Source of the DNA: Pseudomonas haemolytica | GTDB taxonomy: Bacteria > Pseudomonadota > Gammaproteobacteria > Pseudomonadales > Pseudomonadaceae | Assembly: GCF_009659625.1 (NCBI RefSeq) | Contig: NZ_VOIW01000002.1 | Location: 434,001 to 498,000, forward strand | Direction: 5' to 3' | Length of the DNA stretch: 64,000 bases | Part shown: one piece after another, positions 43,152-51,121 of the stretch | Layout of the letters: each line of letters begins with the position of its first letter | Numbering within the stretch: position 1 is the first letter of the stretch | Program-made: the position numbers and the translations under genes | Notes under the pieces: model-generated | What the model was told of the DNA's origin: nothing | The model's database searches: none | What the model saw: the letters and a program-made list of their open reading frames with translations, nothing else

Positions 43152-43412
43152 ATGTCACAGCAAGAAATAAGCGCCGAGCACGCTATTGCTCAACTCACCA
43201 CCCTGGTGCTGGCCCTCGCGCATACCCAGGCCGCCTCCAACCCCGATCATGCATTGGCTCGGATTGGCGCTGCGGTCTACGCCTGTCGCAAACAGGGGGT
43301 CGGCGACTTCTACCCCCTTCAGGTTTTCAAAACAGTCTTCCCTGGCAAAAATCTCCCCGTCGTTTTGACCGATGAAGAATATGCAGCGAAGCTGGCCGAA
43401 ACTAAGCGCTAA
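43152..43412 (+). CDS. Plus-strand small gene inside the tail operon (moron candidate), 86 aa
   Basis: A helical protein (MSQQEISAEHAIAQLTTLVL, then AHTQAASNPDHALARIGAAV) encoded against the direction of the surrounding tail genes. The ribosome binding site GGAGG is 7 bases before the ATG; two hairpins (around 43078-43113 and 43116-43131) lie upstream. Opposite orientation and its own signals make it a moron: a gene added to the prophage and possibly expressed in the lysogen. I recognise no domain. Its stop overlaps that of the next minus-strand ORF. Confidence 0.7.
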   Translation: MSQQEISAEHAIAQLTTLVLALAHTQAASNPDHALARIGAAVYACRKQGVGDFYPLQVFKTVFPGKNLPVVLTDEEYAAKLAETKR

Positions 43413-43539
43413 GCTTCAAGTGCTGGATGGTGCCTTGATCAATGGCCTTCTGGCTCAAGAGAAGGGTGCCGTCCGGCATCAGGATCCACATCGGCTTACC
43501 GTTCGAATCCTTAGCATCACTGCAAACTACCTTTTCCAT
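43402..43539 (-). CDS. Small phage protein, 45 aa
   Basis: A short frame beginning MEKVVCSDAKDSNGKPMWIL with a good CAGGAG about 6 bases before the ATG. The start at 43539 is preferred over 43596 on that basis. It reads toward and overlaps by 11 bp with the plus-strand moron, so the two are convergent. No function known. Confidence 0.55.
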   Translation of the reverse strand: MEKVVCSDAKDSNGKPMWILMPDGTLLLSQKAIDQGTIQHLKLSA

Positions 43540-43585
43540 TTCTATCTCCTGCGGCGCAGCCGCGGTTTTCGGTGCTACAAATAAG

Positions 43586-43608
43586 AAGCCCCGCACTTGG
43601 CGGGGCTT
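43586..43608 (-). terminator. Hairpin after gene M
   Basis: A perfect 9-bp stem AAGCCCCGC/GCGGGGCTT just after the M stop codon, followed by CTTATTT on the minus strand. Confidence 0.7.
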
Positions 43609-43616
43609 GGTGATGG

Positions 43617-43967
43617 TTAAGGTCGGGGGTTGAACACCTGCTTAACGGTGAAGGTGACGGTGTAGATTTCCTCGCCGAGCGCCTTTTTTTTGTAGCCGTT
43701 CGCCCGGTACCAGCCTTCCGGCTCGCCTGGCGGCGCATATCGAAAGGCCTTGTAGCCTTCGTGCCGATCCAGGAACGCTAGCAACTCGGGCAACTCCTCG
43801 CCCGGCAGATCCTCACCGGTGTGCACCAGGTTCCACACCTGGCTCTTGGTATTGATGCCAATGCCCCCGGCCTGAACCATGCCGTCGCCGAACTCGTTTT
43901 CCCAAGTCCGCTGGCTAACGTCACCGTCGGCGCCGACCTCAACGTCAAACGTAAATGTCTCAGCCAT
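43617..43967 (-). CDS. M: Minor tail protein M
   Basis: A 116-aa lambda M-type tail protein (MAETFTFDVEVGADGDVSQR; YKAFRYAPPGEPEGWY; VTFTVKQVFNPRP at the end). It helps join the tape measure to the tail tip proteins. The start overlaps the tape measure stop as TGATG; this places it directly after the tape measure gene as in lambda (H-M-L). Confidence 0.88.
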   Translation of the reverse strand: MAETFTFDVEVGADGDVSQRTWENEFGDGMVQAGGIGINTKSQVWNLVHTGEDLPGEELPELLAFLDRHEGYKAFRYAPPGEPEGWYRANGYKKKALGEEIYTVTFTVKQVFNPRP

Positions 43968-46900
43968 CAACGCCTCCACAGCCGGCCGCCCTGGCGCATC
44001 TCTGCATCCAGGAACTTACCCATACGCGCCTCCAGTGCCGATCCGATGGAATCACCCTGCATCTGCGCCTCCTGGCTGCTCATGCCCGGCTGGGCCTGAA
44101 CAGTGACGGGTGCGCTGAAGATGATTTGTGAAGGTCCGCTCGGCGACGAATCAGTTGAAGAACCCACCAGTGCGGCACGGCCATTGCCAGCCGACTCCAG
44201 GCTACCGACACCTATGCGCGCTTCGGGCTGCGCGCCGCTCAGGCTGTTGTCGATCCTAGACAGCATTGCATCAAGCTTCGCGCTGGTCTGAGCCGTGGTA
44301 ACGCGCTCACCCTTTTGCAGGAACCAACTGCCGTCTTCTGGAACCGAGTCGATACCGTCGTGCGCCATACCAGCAAGCGCAGTCATACCAACAGCCGAAG
44401 CCAAAGGCCCGGTAACAGCCATGGCCGTGGCCATCGCCGCCGGAGCGGCTGCAGGTCCAATGATGGGGATGCCCGCGGTGGCGGCATAGGCGTTAAGGCC
44501 TGCCGTCAGAGACATCGCTTGCGCATTGGCGCCCAAAGTTCCGGCAGCGCTCGCCTGAGTGGTCTTGCCCACAAGCAACTGCACGCTCTGGTAGATCAAC
44601 CATTGCGCCGCCATGTCACCCAGCGCCTTGAGCATCGACTTAGCGAAGTTGCCGACCATGTCGCCGAGAGCGTCGTCGGCATCCTCGGCGCCGCTGGCCA
44701 CGTCAGAGAAGAACGTGCCCAGCCCACTGGTCCCTTCTTGCAGCGCTGTATTGGTGAGGTCTGCGGCCTGGGCCGAATAGTCCCGCGCAGCGTCTGCGTA
44801 GTTGGCCCAGGCCTCGTTGACGCCATTCATCCAGTTAGTTTGCTGCTCGTCCGTGGCAGCGTAGAAGTCCTGCTGAGCCTGAAGGCGCTTGTCGAGCTCA
44901 GCCTTCAGTACCGCCGTCTCGTTCTGGTAAAGCTCCGGCGTGATCTCGCCGCTGTTGCGTTGCTTAACCAGCTCGTTGACGTCAGCGGCGTACTTCTGTT
45001 GTAGCGCCAAGTCGGCGCGCATCCTGTCGCGGGCCTTATCGCCCATCCCCACGCCGGCCAACTCCTGATCGAAGCCGTCCTTTGAAGTCTGGGTGGTCAG
45101 CGCCTGGGCGTTCTTGAACGCCGTCAGCTTTAGGTCTTCCTCGTTGGCTTTCTTCAGCTTGTTCAGCGCATCCAGCTCGGCAGCCATGCCCATGAGCTTT
45201 TTCTTTTGCGCCTCGCTCAGCTTGCCGAGCTTCCCCTCCTGGAGCTCGAAGGAAAGCTTCATCACCTCGGTGGCTTCTTTCTGCTTGTCGCCGGTGGTGT
45301 TGATCAGTTCGATCTGGCGTTTGTAGCCTTCCTCTGCCGTGTCGAACGACTTGAGCTGCTGCTTAGCGGCTGACTGCCCTTCGGTAGCGCCCTTCCGGGC
45401 CGCCTTGGTAGCGGCGTCATCAGAGGCTTTCTGCGCATCCTTCGCGGCGGCCGCGGAACGGATTGCGACGATCATCCCTTCAGTGAGATCTTTATTCTCA
45501 GCAATAAACCGATTGGCAGCTTCAAGAGCGGTTTTATCTTGAGCGGCACCGAGTTGCTTTTGCAACTGCTCCAGATACTTTTGCCCGACGCCTGCGGCCG
45601 CAGCTTTGGCGGCAGCGTTCTCCAGCTGGGCCCGTGTGTTTTCATTGGTCTGGCCGGTGAGCGCAGTAAGGGCTGCCTTAAGCTGGGAGACCTTTTCGGC
45701 ATTCTCAGCCGCAGCGCCACCACTTTTCTCCAGGGCGTCTGCCATCTCAGCAGTGACGCCTGGCACCACGCGCACTTGATCCGCCACCGACTTCCAGTCG
45801 ACAACCATCCCGGCCGACTGATCAGAGGACGCTTTCTTGATGATTTCCATTGCCGACTGGAATTCAGGCGGCAGCGGAGCTATGCCGGCCATGAACCCAG
45901 AGGCGCCAGCAAGGCCGGCGTTTGTCAGGCTGCTTTGAAACTCAAAAGCGATTGAGCCCGCCGCGGTAGTTAGATCGCTCTCAGCATCCTCAATGGAAGC
46001 CTTGAGCTCCCGAAGGGTGACAGACTGCGTTGCCCTGTTGAGCTTGTTGAATTTCTCAACGAGCTTATCAATCGGGTCGCCGAGATCGCCCAGTTTCTTC
46101 TCAAGTCCGCTGGTATTGTCGCGCAAAGTAAGGAATGCAGTGGCCGCACCTACGGCAAGCGCAGCGATGCCAACAGGACCGCCAAGCATTCCGACCAAGC
46201 CAAGGCCGGCCCGGCTGACACCCGCCTGCGCTACAGCTACTGCGTTGGTTGCGCGCGTTTCTGCGAGCCTGGCCTCTGCGAGCTGGAGGGACATCTGAGT
46301 TTGTACGGCGGTGCCTCGCGCGGCGATAGCTTCTTTCTCAGCCAGAAACACCGATGTCTGCGCTTTCTGTTGCTCCGCTTGCGCAACCAGCAAGACCGCT
46401 GTCGCTTGGGCCTTTCTCGCTGCCGCATCCTTTAGCGACGAGTAAACGGCCGCCGCGCCCGATGAGGCGGCCATTGCACCGTATCGAGAAAGCGCAGCAA
46501 CGGCAGCGATGATCGACACATCCGCCAAGGTAGAGAAGTTGTCGCCGACCGCGCTAATAGCCTTCCCGAGACCACCAGTAAAATTGGTGGTCTCGTCCAA
46601 GCGACCGACATATACGTCGAAGGCGTTGGTCAAATTCTGTAGCGCATCACGGACCGCGACGGTCATGCTGTCGGCGAGCTTTCCATTGGCCTCGGCGGTG
46701 CCCCTTAAGCCTTTGGTAAGCACGTCAAGACCAAGCTTGCCGTCGGCCCCGAGCGCGCGAATTTCTTCGGCGGTCTTACCGGTGGCTTTAGCTACGGTCT
46801 CGACAATGGAAGGCATTGCGGCAAGCATCGCCTGCCAACCATCGGCATCGACCTTTCCTGTTTGCAAGGCCTTTGAATAACCATCAATCGCCGATTTAGC

Positions 46901-47395
46901 TCTGTCAGCAGATGCCGAGTTGGTCACCAACAGAAAACTGAAGCTGTCCATAACATCCAGCGCCTGGCTGGTGTTATAGCCCATGGACTTCAGGCTGCCC
47001 GAGGTCCTGATGTAGAGTTCTTGTGCCTCAGCGAGAGGTCGATACGTGCGTTTGGCGGTATCCAGTAGGCGCTGCTGAACCAGATCGTATTCAGCAACGC
47101 TAGACGTGGCCATGCCGATACGGTCGGACATCTGCCCATATGAGTCGGCCGCCTCAATGATCTTTCCGATACCGGCCGCGCCAATAGCTCCGGCCAATGC
47201 GCTCTTGATCAACCCGGATGCGTGAAGCGCCCGCTCCCCCGCACGATCAAAAGCAGTGTCGATCCGCCCAAGGCTCTTATCGATCTTTCCTGATGCCTGA
47301 CCTACGCTGGAGTCAGCTCGCGCCATTTCCTGACGCAACTGGGCGGTGGTCGCCTCAATGCGAACAAGCATCCCCTGTACGTCAGTGTCGGCCAT
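43967..47395 (-). CDS. H: Tail tape measure protein
   Basis: A 1142-aa tape measure protein that sets tail length and passes into the cell envelope during DNA entry. The N-terminal ~250 residues match the tape-measure N-terminal domain (DSYGQMSDRIGMATSSVAEY; LYIRTSGSLKSMGYNTSQAL). Long Ala-rich coiled coils and a hydrophobic segment (~390-425; GLVGMLGGPVGIAALAVGAA) follow. The C-terminal part (~880-960; WANYADAARDYSAQAADLTN) is the lambda-type tape measure C-domain. Start 47395 has CTGGAG upstream. Confidence 0.93.
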   Translation of the reverse strand: MADTDVQGMLVRIEATTAQLRQEMARADSSVGQASGKIDKSLGRIDTAFDRAGERALHASGLIKSALAGAIGAAGIGKIIEAADSYGQMSDRIGMATSSVAEYDLVQQRLLDTAKRTYRPLAEAQELYIRTSGSLKSMGYNTSQALDVMDSFSFLLVTNSASADRAKSAIDGYSKALQTGKVDADGWQAMLAAMPSIVETVAKATGKTAEEIRALGADGKLGLDVLTKGLRGTAEANGKLADSMTVAVRDALQNLTNAFDVYVGRLDETTNFTGGLGKAISAVGDNFSTLADVSIIAAVAALSRYGAMAASSGAAAVYSSLKDAAARKAQATAVLLVAQAEQQKAQTSVFLAEKEAIAARGTAVQTQMSLQLAEARLAETRATNAVAVAQAGVSRAGLGLVGMLGGPVGIAALAVGAATAFLTLRDNTSGLEKKLGDLGDPIDKLVEKFNKLNRATQSVTLRELKASIEDAESDLTTAAGSIAFEFQSSLTNAGLAGASGFMAGIAPLPPEFQSAMEIIKKASSDQSAGMVVDWKSVADQVRVVPGVTAEMADALEKSGGAAAENAEKVSQLKAALTALTGQTNENTRAQLENAAAKAAAAGVGQKYLEQLQKQLGAAQDKTALEAANRFIAENKDLTEGMIVAIRSAAAAKDAQKASDDAATKAARKGATEGQSAAKQQLKSFDTAEEGYKRQIELINTTGDKQKEATEVMKLSFELQEGKLGKLSEAQKKKLMGMAAELDALNKLKKANEEDLKLTAFKNAQALTTQTSKDGFDQELAGVGMGDKARDRMRADLALQQKYAADVNELVKQRNSGEITPELYQNETAVLKAELDKRLQAQQDFYAATDEQQTNWMNGVNEAWANYADAARDYSAQAADLTNTALQEGTSGLGTFFSDVASGAEDADDALGDMVGNFAKSMLKALGDMAAQWLIYQSVQLLVGKTTQASAAGTLGANAQAMSLTAGLNAYAATAGIPIIGPAAAPAAMATAMAVTGPLASAVGMTALAGMAHDGIDSVPEDGSWFLQKGERVTTAQTSAKLDAMLSRIDNSLSGAQPEARIGVGSLESAGNGRAALVGSSTDSSPSGPSQIIFSAPVTVQAQPGMSSQEAQMQGDSIGSALEARMGKFLDAEMRQGGRLWRR

Positions 47396-47416
47396 GTTTT
47401 TCTCCAGAAAGCAAAA

Positions 47417-47433
47417 AACCGCCATGAGGCGGC
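47417..47433 (-). terminator. Hairpin before the tape measure gene
   Basis: CCGCC/GGCGG stem with a six-T run on the minus strand, then GCTTTCTGGAG and the start codon. Confidence 0.7.
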
Positions 47434-47453
47434 TTTGAATGTTGGTCGATGAT

Positions 47454-47957
47454 CTAAATCTTGCAGTCGGCGCGAAGCTTCTGCGTTTCCTTCAAAACTT
47501 GAGTCGTATCAAACTTAGCGGTGATCTCACCGGACGATGTAGAAGTTCTGGCGACATAAGACTTGCTGGCTGACAATCTATCGAGAAAGGCAGAAGTCAA
47601 AAAAGGATAAAAGGATGACGTTCTATCTCCTGACGCTCCCCACTTGTTCGGCTCATGTGAATCGCTATCTACTCTAGTATCGACCAATGAATCTGGATCT
47701 ATACGACGATTCCAGCTTAGGTAGAAGTCCATTTTACCCGCCGCACACCTGAAGTGCATCTCCACCGGAGCGGCGTTACCATCTGAAATCGGGCCTGAAT
47801 TAAGAACAGAAGACCTAGAAATCGCATCGGTGAGTTCATCTTTGCTTTCAAAGTGAGCCCACTTCCAGTATGGCAAGCCGGCAAGCACATCCTTCTCCCT
47901 TTCTTTCTCGCAACCCATTACGAAAATGGCGAGCACCATCACTGCAAACGTTCTCAT
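47454..47957 (-). CDS. TagO/VasI-like prophage lipoprotein
   Basis: A 167-aa lipoprotein placed between the tail chaperone and tape measure genes. The signal peptide ends in VMGC (Cys16). The mature part follows the VasI/TagO pattern: MHFRCAAGKMDFYLSWNRRI, VDTRVDSDSHEPNKW, a SYVARTSTSSGEITAKFDTT stretch and a final LRADCKI. TagO-type proteins were first linked to type VI secretion, but members occur in prophages. A lipoprotein moron in a tail operon often blocks superinfection, so that is a reasonable inference. Start 47957 has AGGAGG 8 bases upstream. Codon use is less GC-rich than in the neighbours. Confidence 0.7.
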   Translation of the reverse strand: MRTFAVMVLAIFVMGCEKEREKDVLAGLPYWKWAHFESKDELTDAISRSSVLNSGPISDGNAAPVEMHFRCAAGKMDFYLSWNRRIDPDSLVDTRVDSDSHEPNKWGASGDRTSSFYPFLTSAFLDRLSASKSYVARTSTSSGEITAKFDTTQVLKETQKLRADCKI

Positions 47958-47993
47958 TAGATTTCCTCCTAGGAAATCCAAAACTATATCAAG

Positions 47994-48272
47994 CTAACTC
48001 ACCTGGCGTCCCGTAAGTGCCTGCCGCAGCTTATCTGCCACAGTCGACGGTGAAGGCTTGTCTGCCTTGGTCTTTGTCTTGCCGGTACCAAACGGGTTCG
48101 TCATCTGCGCCCACTCGATCTTGGCGTCCATCGCCAGGAACAACTCAGGCATCGGAATTGACCAGGCCAGATCTGGCGACCAGCCAAGCCAGCCGGTGGC
48201 CACCGCGTAAAGCCGGTCGACGTAGCTGCCGTCCTCGACAGCACTTACGCCGCCGCCGGCTTTTCCTTTCCC
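47994..48272 (-). CDS. GT: Tail assembly chaperone GT, T part made by -1 frameshift
   Basis: This frame has no start of its own with a ribosome binding site but is open back to the slippery GGGAAAG in the end of the G gene. A -1 shift there joins 48574-48272 to this frame and gives a protein of about 193 aa. The T part reads VEDGSYVDRLYAVATGWLGW and then PMPELFLAMDAKIEWAQMTN, like other T domains of tail chaperones. G and GT together help wrap the tape measure before tube assembly. The product would appear at a few percent of G in related phages. Confidence 0.8.
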   Translation of the reverse strand, partial: GKGKAGGGVSAVEDGSYVDRLYAVATGWLGWSPDLAWSIPMPELFLAMDAKIEWAQMTNPFGTGKTKTKADKPSPSTVADKLRQALTGRQVS

Positions 48273-48574
48273 GCATCAGGGCCTTTCGGGTTGTACAGCG
48301 CCACCAGGTAAGCGTTCAGTTGCACGGAAACATTCAGCACGCCCGCCTGCCACACCTGCTCAACCACGGCCTCGGCATCTTTGCCTTTCAAGCCAGCGCC
48401 GCCGGCGATGATCACGGCGCAACCGTCGATGCTCAATGCATTGATGGCCTGGGACGCACCACGCAGGCCGCCGAAGTGGGCCTCAATCGCACGCACGGCG
48501 CCGAGCGTCGGTGTCAGGGTATAGGTCTCGTCGCCAAGCTTGATATCGACGGTTCCGTAAAGGGTTTTGCTCAT
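48245..48574 (-). CDS. G: Tail assembly chaperone G
   Basis: A 109-aa tail chaperone (MSKTLYGTVDIKLGDETYTL; AVRAIEAHFGGLRGASQAIN; NAYLVALYNPKG) of the GTA gp10/lambda G-like type. It lies between the tail tube and tape measure genes, the standard place. The last 10 codons contain the frameshift site, so the stop at 48245 gives the short form. Confidence 0.88.
   Translation of the reverse strand: MSKTLYGTVDIKLGDETYTLTPTLGAVRAIEAHFGGLRGASQAINALSIDGCAVIIAGGAGLKGKDAEAVVEQVWQAGVLNVSVQLNAYLVALYNPKGPDAGKEKPAAA
48266..48272 (-). promoter_or_regulatory. Programmed -1 frameshift site GGGAAAG
   Basis: On the minus strand the zero frame reads G GGA AAG, the same slippery heptamer used by lambda for gpG-gpGT. 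Slipping back one base enters the T frame exactly. It lies 8 codons before the G stop. Confidence 0.85.
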
Positions 48575-48613
48575 GTGTCGAAACCTCGGGGGTCGGGGCC
48601 GAAGCCCCTCTGT

Positions 48614-49114
48614 TTAAGGAGTGACAGGCGCCGGAAGGATTTCCAGGATGTCGGAGTTGATGCCGATTGTGACGTTGCGGCGAACCACGTTGTCAGCGGC
48701 GCCGGCGGCGACGGTGTTGTTCATCACCTTGCCGCGCAGGTAGAACGTGGTCGGCAGCACGGCCGGGGTGGCATCAGGGTCGCCATCGTTCAGGGTGATC
48801 TTGATGTTGTAATCGCCCTTGCTGCGATCCCGGTGAGCGATCTTCAGCTTGGCCTGGCCCAGGTCGCCGTTGTCCAGACCGACTGCCAGGGTCAAGTCAC
48901 CAGCATCAGCGGTGCCCTTGTACTTGCGCACGCGGCCATCGCGCAGCGACGTAAAGGTCACAGAGCTGAAAGTGTCGCCGAACTCGCCCAGGTCTTCCAC
49001 CTCGCCGATATCGACATAGGTGTCCGCCTTGTAGAGCGCTTCAGTGTTCGCGCCGTTCTTGCTACCGATACCGATCCGGCAGCCGGCGGCTGTATTGAGG
49101 TTGTCTTCGGCCAT
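48614..49114 (-). CDS. Major tail tube protein
   Basis: A 166-aa tail tube protein (lambda V-like). Family features are DTYVDIGEVEDLGEFGDTFS near residue 32, a beta-rich core (VTFTSLRDGRVRKYKGTADA) and LRGKVMNNT in the last third. Many copies stack to form the tail tube around the tape measure. It lies between the tail terminator and the G/GT chaperones. Confidence 0.88.
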   Translation of the reverse strand: MAEDNLNTAAGCRIGIGSKNGANTEALYKADTYVDIGEVEDLGEFGDTFSSVTFTSLRDGRVRKYKGTADAGDLTLAVGLDNGDLGQAKLKIAHRDRSKGDYNIKITLNDGDPDATPAVLPTTFYLRGKVMNNTVAAGAADNVVRRNVTIGINSDILEILPAPVTP

Positions 49115-49169
49115 GGGGGTTCCTCCAAGGGCACATTGGATAAAGCCGCGGTGCGGCCGGGTGTTGGGT

Positions 49170-49556
49170 TTAGTGAGTGGTAATAACGCGGACCGTGATC
49201 GATCCTTGGTACGTGACGCCGTCAGGCTCGCGCTGGGCGTCTGCTTGCTCGACCCTGACCGACACAGCGCGTCCGACAGTCATCGGCAAGCGGCGCTCGT
49301 TCAGGGCGGCCACAACCTCACCCAGGATGCGCTTCACTTCGGCCTGGCCGTGGGCATCCGACCAGACCGACAGGTAGACCAGGCGCTGCTCGCGCTTCCT
49401 GCCCGAGATGGGCGAGGCGTTGGTGTATATCTCCCGGTCAATCGAGACGTAAGGCATTGGCGAGTCCATGGGAGCGCCATCGTAGACTGGGCATGAAACC
49501 TCAGCCGCAAGCCTGGCAAACAGCGCCTCCTGCAGCGCAACAGACGGATCAGCCAT
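49170..49556 (-). CDS. Tail completion protein (DUF3168)
   Basis: A 128-aa DUF3168 protein of the tail terminator/completion type that caps the tail tube and joins it to the head. Typical text: LQEALFARLAAEVSCPVYDG, PYVSIDREIYTNASPISGRK, and a VSVRVEQADAQREPDGVTYQ end. It overlaps the HK97 gp10-like gene by 8 bp. Confidence 0.88.
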   Translation of the reverse strand: MADPSVALQEALFARLAAEVSCPVYDGAPMDSPMPYVSIDREIYTNASPISGRKREQRLVYLSVWSDAHGQAEVKRILGEVVAALNERRLPMTVGRAVSVRVEQADAQREPDGVTYQGSITVRVITTH

Positions 49557-50052
49557 TGGTAAACCCCTTGCTCGCCTTGGTTAGCGTTCGACCGATGGCT
49601 GCCTTGATGTTGGCCAGCACATACTCCCTGTTCACATCCTTCGATGGGCGAAGCCATGGATGCGCGGGCCGCGCCGGGATATCAGGGTACTTACCAAAGA
49701 AGTTGGTGCCATCGGCCTTATTCGTTGGGCTGCGAGTCCTGCCGCCGGCGCGCTTATTCCCGGTGTAGCCCTTGGTCCCGTATTCGACAAACCGCAGGTA
49801 GAAGAACCGTTGCTTGTTCTTCTTGCCCCGGATCCCGATCTGCGCGTCCAGGCCGCTTTGCGAAACAAACACAGTCAGCGCGGCAGCAGCGGCACCAGTG
49901 TCTTTCGGGATCAGGTTCTTCATGGTGGAAAGAATGCGCTCAGCACTGTCCCGCATCACCGGCGCCAGCTCGTTATCCATGGTCGCGTGGATGCTGCGTA
50001 GCGTCCGGCGCAACTTGAAGTCGCCGGACATGCGCGAGCGGCGGGCAGCCAT
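49549..50052 (-). CDS. HK97 gp10-like head-tail connector protein
   Basis: A 167-aa HK97 gp10-family protein in the neck or tail joining cluster. It has a basic N-terminus (RRSRMSGDFKLRRTLRSIHA), then RMKNLIPKDTGAAA-like text (STMKNLIPKDTGAAAAALTV) and HPWLRPSKDVN at the end, the usual pattern. It lies between the head closure and tail completion genes. Confidence 0.86.
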   Translation of the reverse strand: MAARRSRMSGDFKLRRTLRSIHATMDNELAPVMRDSAERILSTMKNLIPKDTGAAAAALTVFVSQSGLDAQIGIRGKKNKQRFFYLRFVEYGTKGYTGNKRAGGRTRSPTNKADGTNFFGKYPDIPARPAHPWLRPSKDVNREYVLANIKAAIGRTLTKASKGFTNG

Positions 50053-50055
50053 GGC

Positions 50056-50226
50056 CTACTCCTTGGTCTTGGGGGCCTTTTCAGCAGCTGTGGCGGGAAC
50101 AGAAACTTCCTCTACCAGGCCGCGAGCCACCAGGTCAGCGCCAAGCTTGGCGTCGACCGTAAAATCTTCACCCTTCTCCCGGTCGCCGGTAGCGCCGGAC
50201 AGGGTTCCCAGGGCAATAACTTTCAT
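50056..50226 (-). CDS. Small phage head-tail region protein, 56 aa
   Basis: A short frame (MKVIALGTLSGATGDREKGE, then DFTVDAKLGADLVARGLVEE) with an Ala/Lys-rich tail. It resembles the small proteins with an MKV-type start seen beside connectors and capsid in Pseudomonas phages, including the 66-aa protein at 50868. It fills the gap between the head closure and gp10-like genes with 3-9 bp spacing, which supports it. No function known. Confidence 0.65.
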   Translation of the reverse strand: MKVIALGTLSGATGDREKGEDFTVDAKLGADLVARGLVEEVSVPATAAEKAPKTKE

Positions 50227-50235
50227 GATTAACCT

Positions 50236-50568
50236 CTATGGGTTGGGTACGTTCGAACACAGCAGCCGAAGCATGGTGTTCTCGTTGTCGACCAGCGCAG
50301 CGCCGATCAGGTAAGTGGCGGTGATTCCTTTCGCCGTGTGCACGATGCGATTGCCCGCGACAGCATCAGCCCGCGGCCGGATGCGAATCTCGGCAGTGAC
50401 CACGACTTTAAGCTGCTCGGCTACCGGAGCAGTTCGGCCCGATGGCATCGTGATCTCTGCCCACAGCTTTCCCACCTCTGTCCAGGTGACGATGAATCCC
50501 CCGGAGCCGTTTGGTACTCGCTCCTGCTTCTGCATAGTGCAGCGGTGACGCATTGGGCCTGCTCTCAT
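50236..50568 (-). CDS. Head closure protein (head-tail adaptor)
   Basis: A 110-aa head-tail adaptor of the SPP1 gp16-like type (MRHRCTMQKQERVPNGSGGF; WTEVGKLWAEITMPSGR; GNRIVHTAKGI). It closes the portal after packaging. The start overlaps the connector stop as TGATG; an internal ATG at codon 6 is an alternative start. Confidence 0.86.
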   Translation of the reverse strand: MRAGPMRHRCTMQKQERVPNGSGGFIVTWTEVGKLWAEITMPSGRTAPVAEQLKVVVTAEIRIRPRADAVAGNRIVHTAKGITATYLIGAALVDNENTMLRLLCSNVPNP

Positions 50569-50867
50569 CAGAAACGCTTCCTGGGCCAGAGAAGTCGATC
50601 AACAGCCAGCGGCACAGCTGTTGAGATTGTGCCGATCACCACGGCTTCGCGATTTGCGTACCAGTGGCCAACGAGCAGCAAAACCGCCTGCTCGACGTCC
50701 GGGGTGAACCCCATCTGCTCTGGCCCAGTCGGTGTGCCTTCGACCAGCTCCCGATCACAATGCGTCGCGACATGGGACTTGGCGGCCTCGAAGTAACCGG
50801 TGATGAGCGAATCTTCCTCGTCGCCGTCCACCTTCAGATGGAGCTTCACGCGCGCCAGGTCGATCAT
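50568..50867 (-). CDS. Head-tail connector (HK97 gp6-like)
   Basis: A 99-aa gp6-like connector: LARVKLHLKVDGDEEDSLIT at the start, FEAAKSHVATHCDREL in the middle and VEQAVLLLVGHWYANREAVV near the end, typical of the family. It forms a ring under the portal. It is 1 bp from the small MKV protein gene. Confidence 0.88.
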   Translation of the reverse strand: MIDLARVKLHLKVDGDEEDSLITGYFEAAKSHVATHCDRELVEGTPTGPEQMGFTPDVEQAVLLLVGHWYANREAVVIGTISTAVPLAVDRLLWPRKRF

Positions 50868-51068
50868 CTACTTGGTCTCGCCGGGCTTGGCCTGCTTGTT
50901 GGCTTTAGGGGCGGCACCGTCATCGAGAGCGGCAAGCCCCTTACCGATCAAGCGATGGGCGTACTCTTCGTCGTCCAGATCAATGACTTCGCCTGCAGAT
51001 ACTCGGCCGTTGTTCACTTTGACTTTGTCAGGATCGCCTTCGAAGCCCCACAGAACTTTGACTTTCAT
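50868..51068 (-). CDS. Small capsid-region protein, 66 aa
   Basis: A protein beginning MKVKVLWGFEGDPDKVKVNN and ending in a Lys-rich tail. The start at 51068 is preferred because GGAGAAGG lies just before it. It sits between capsid and connector genes. Similar small proteins are frequent there in Pseudomonas siphoviruses; the function is unknown. Confidence 0.65.
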   Translation of the reverse strand: MKVKVLWGFEGDPDKVKVNNGRVSAGEVIDLDDEEYAHRLIGKGLAALDDGAAPKANKQAKPGETK

Positions 51069-51087
51069 AACCTTCTCCACAAAAAAA

Positions 51088-51104
51088 GGGACCGTCAGGC
51101 CCCG
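51088..51104 (-). terminator. Imperfect hairpin after the capsid gene
   Basis: GGGACC opposite GGCCCC (one mismatch) followed by a seven-T run on the minus strand and then GTGGAG of the next gene. Confidence 0.5.
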
Positions 51105-51121
51105 GGATCAATTCGACAAAA

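Noticed and set aside
48017..49183. 388-aa plus-strand open frame
   Set aside because: Antisense to the G/GT chaperone and tail tube genes, which are well supported; it is a shadow of high-GC coding DNA.
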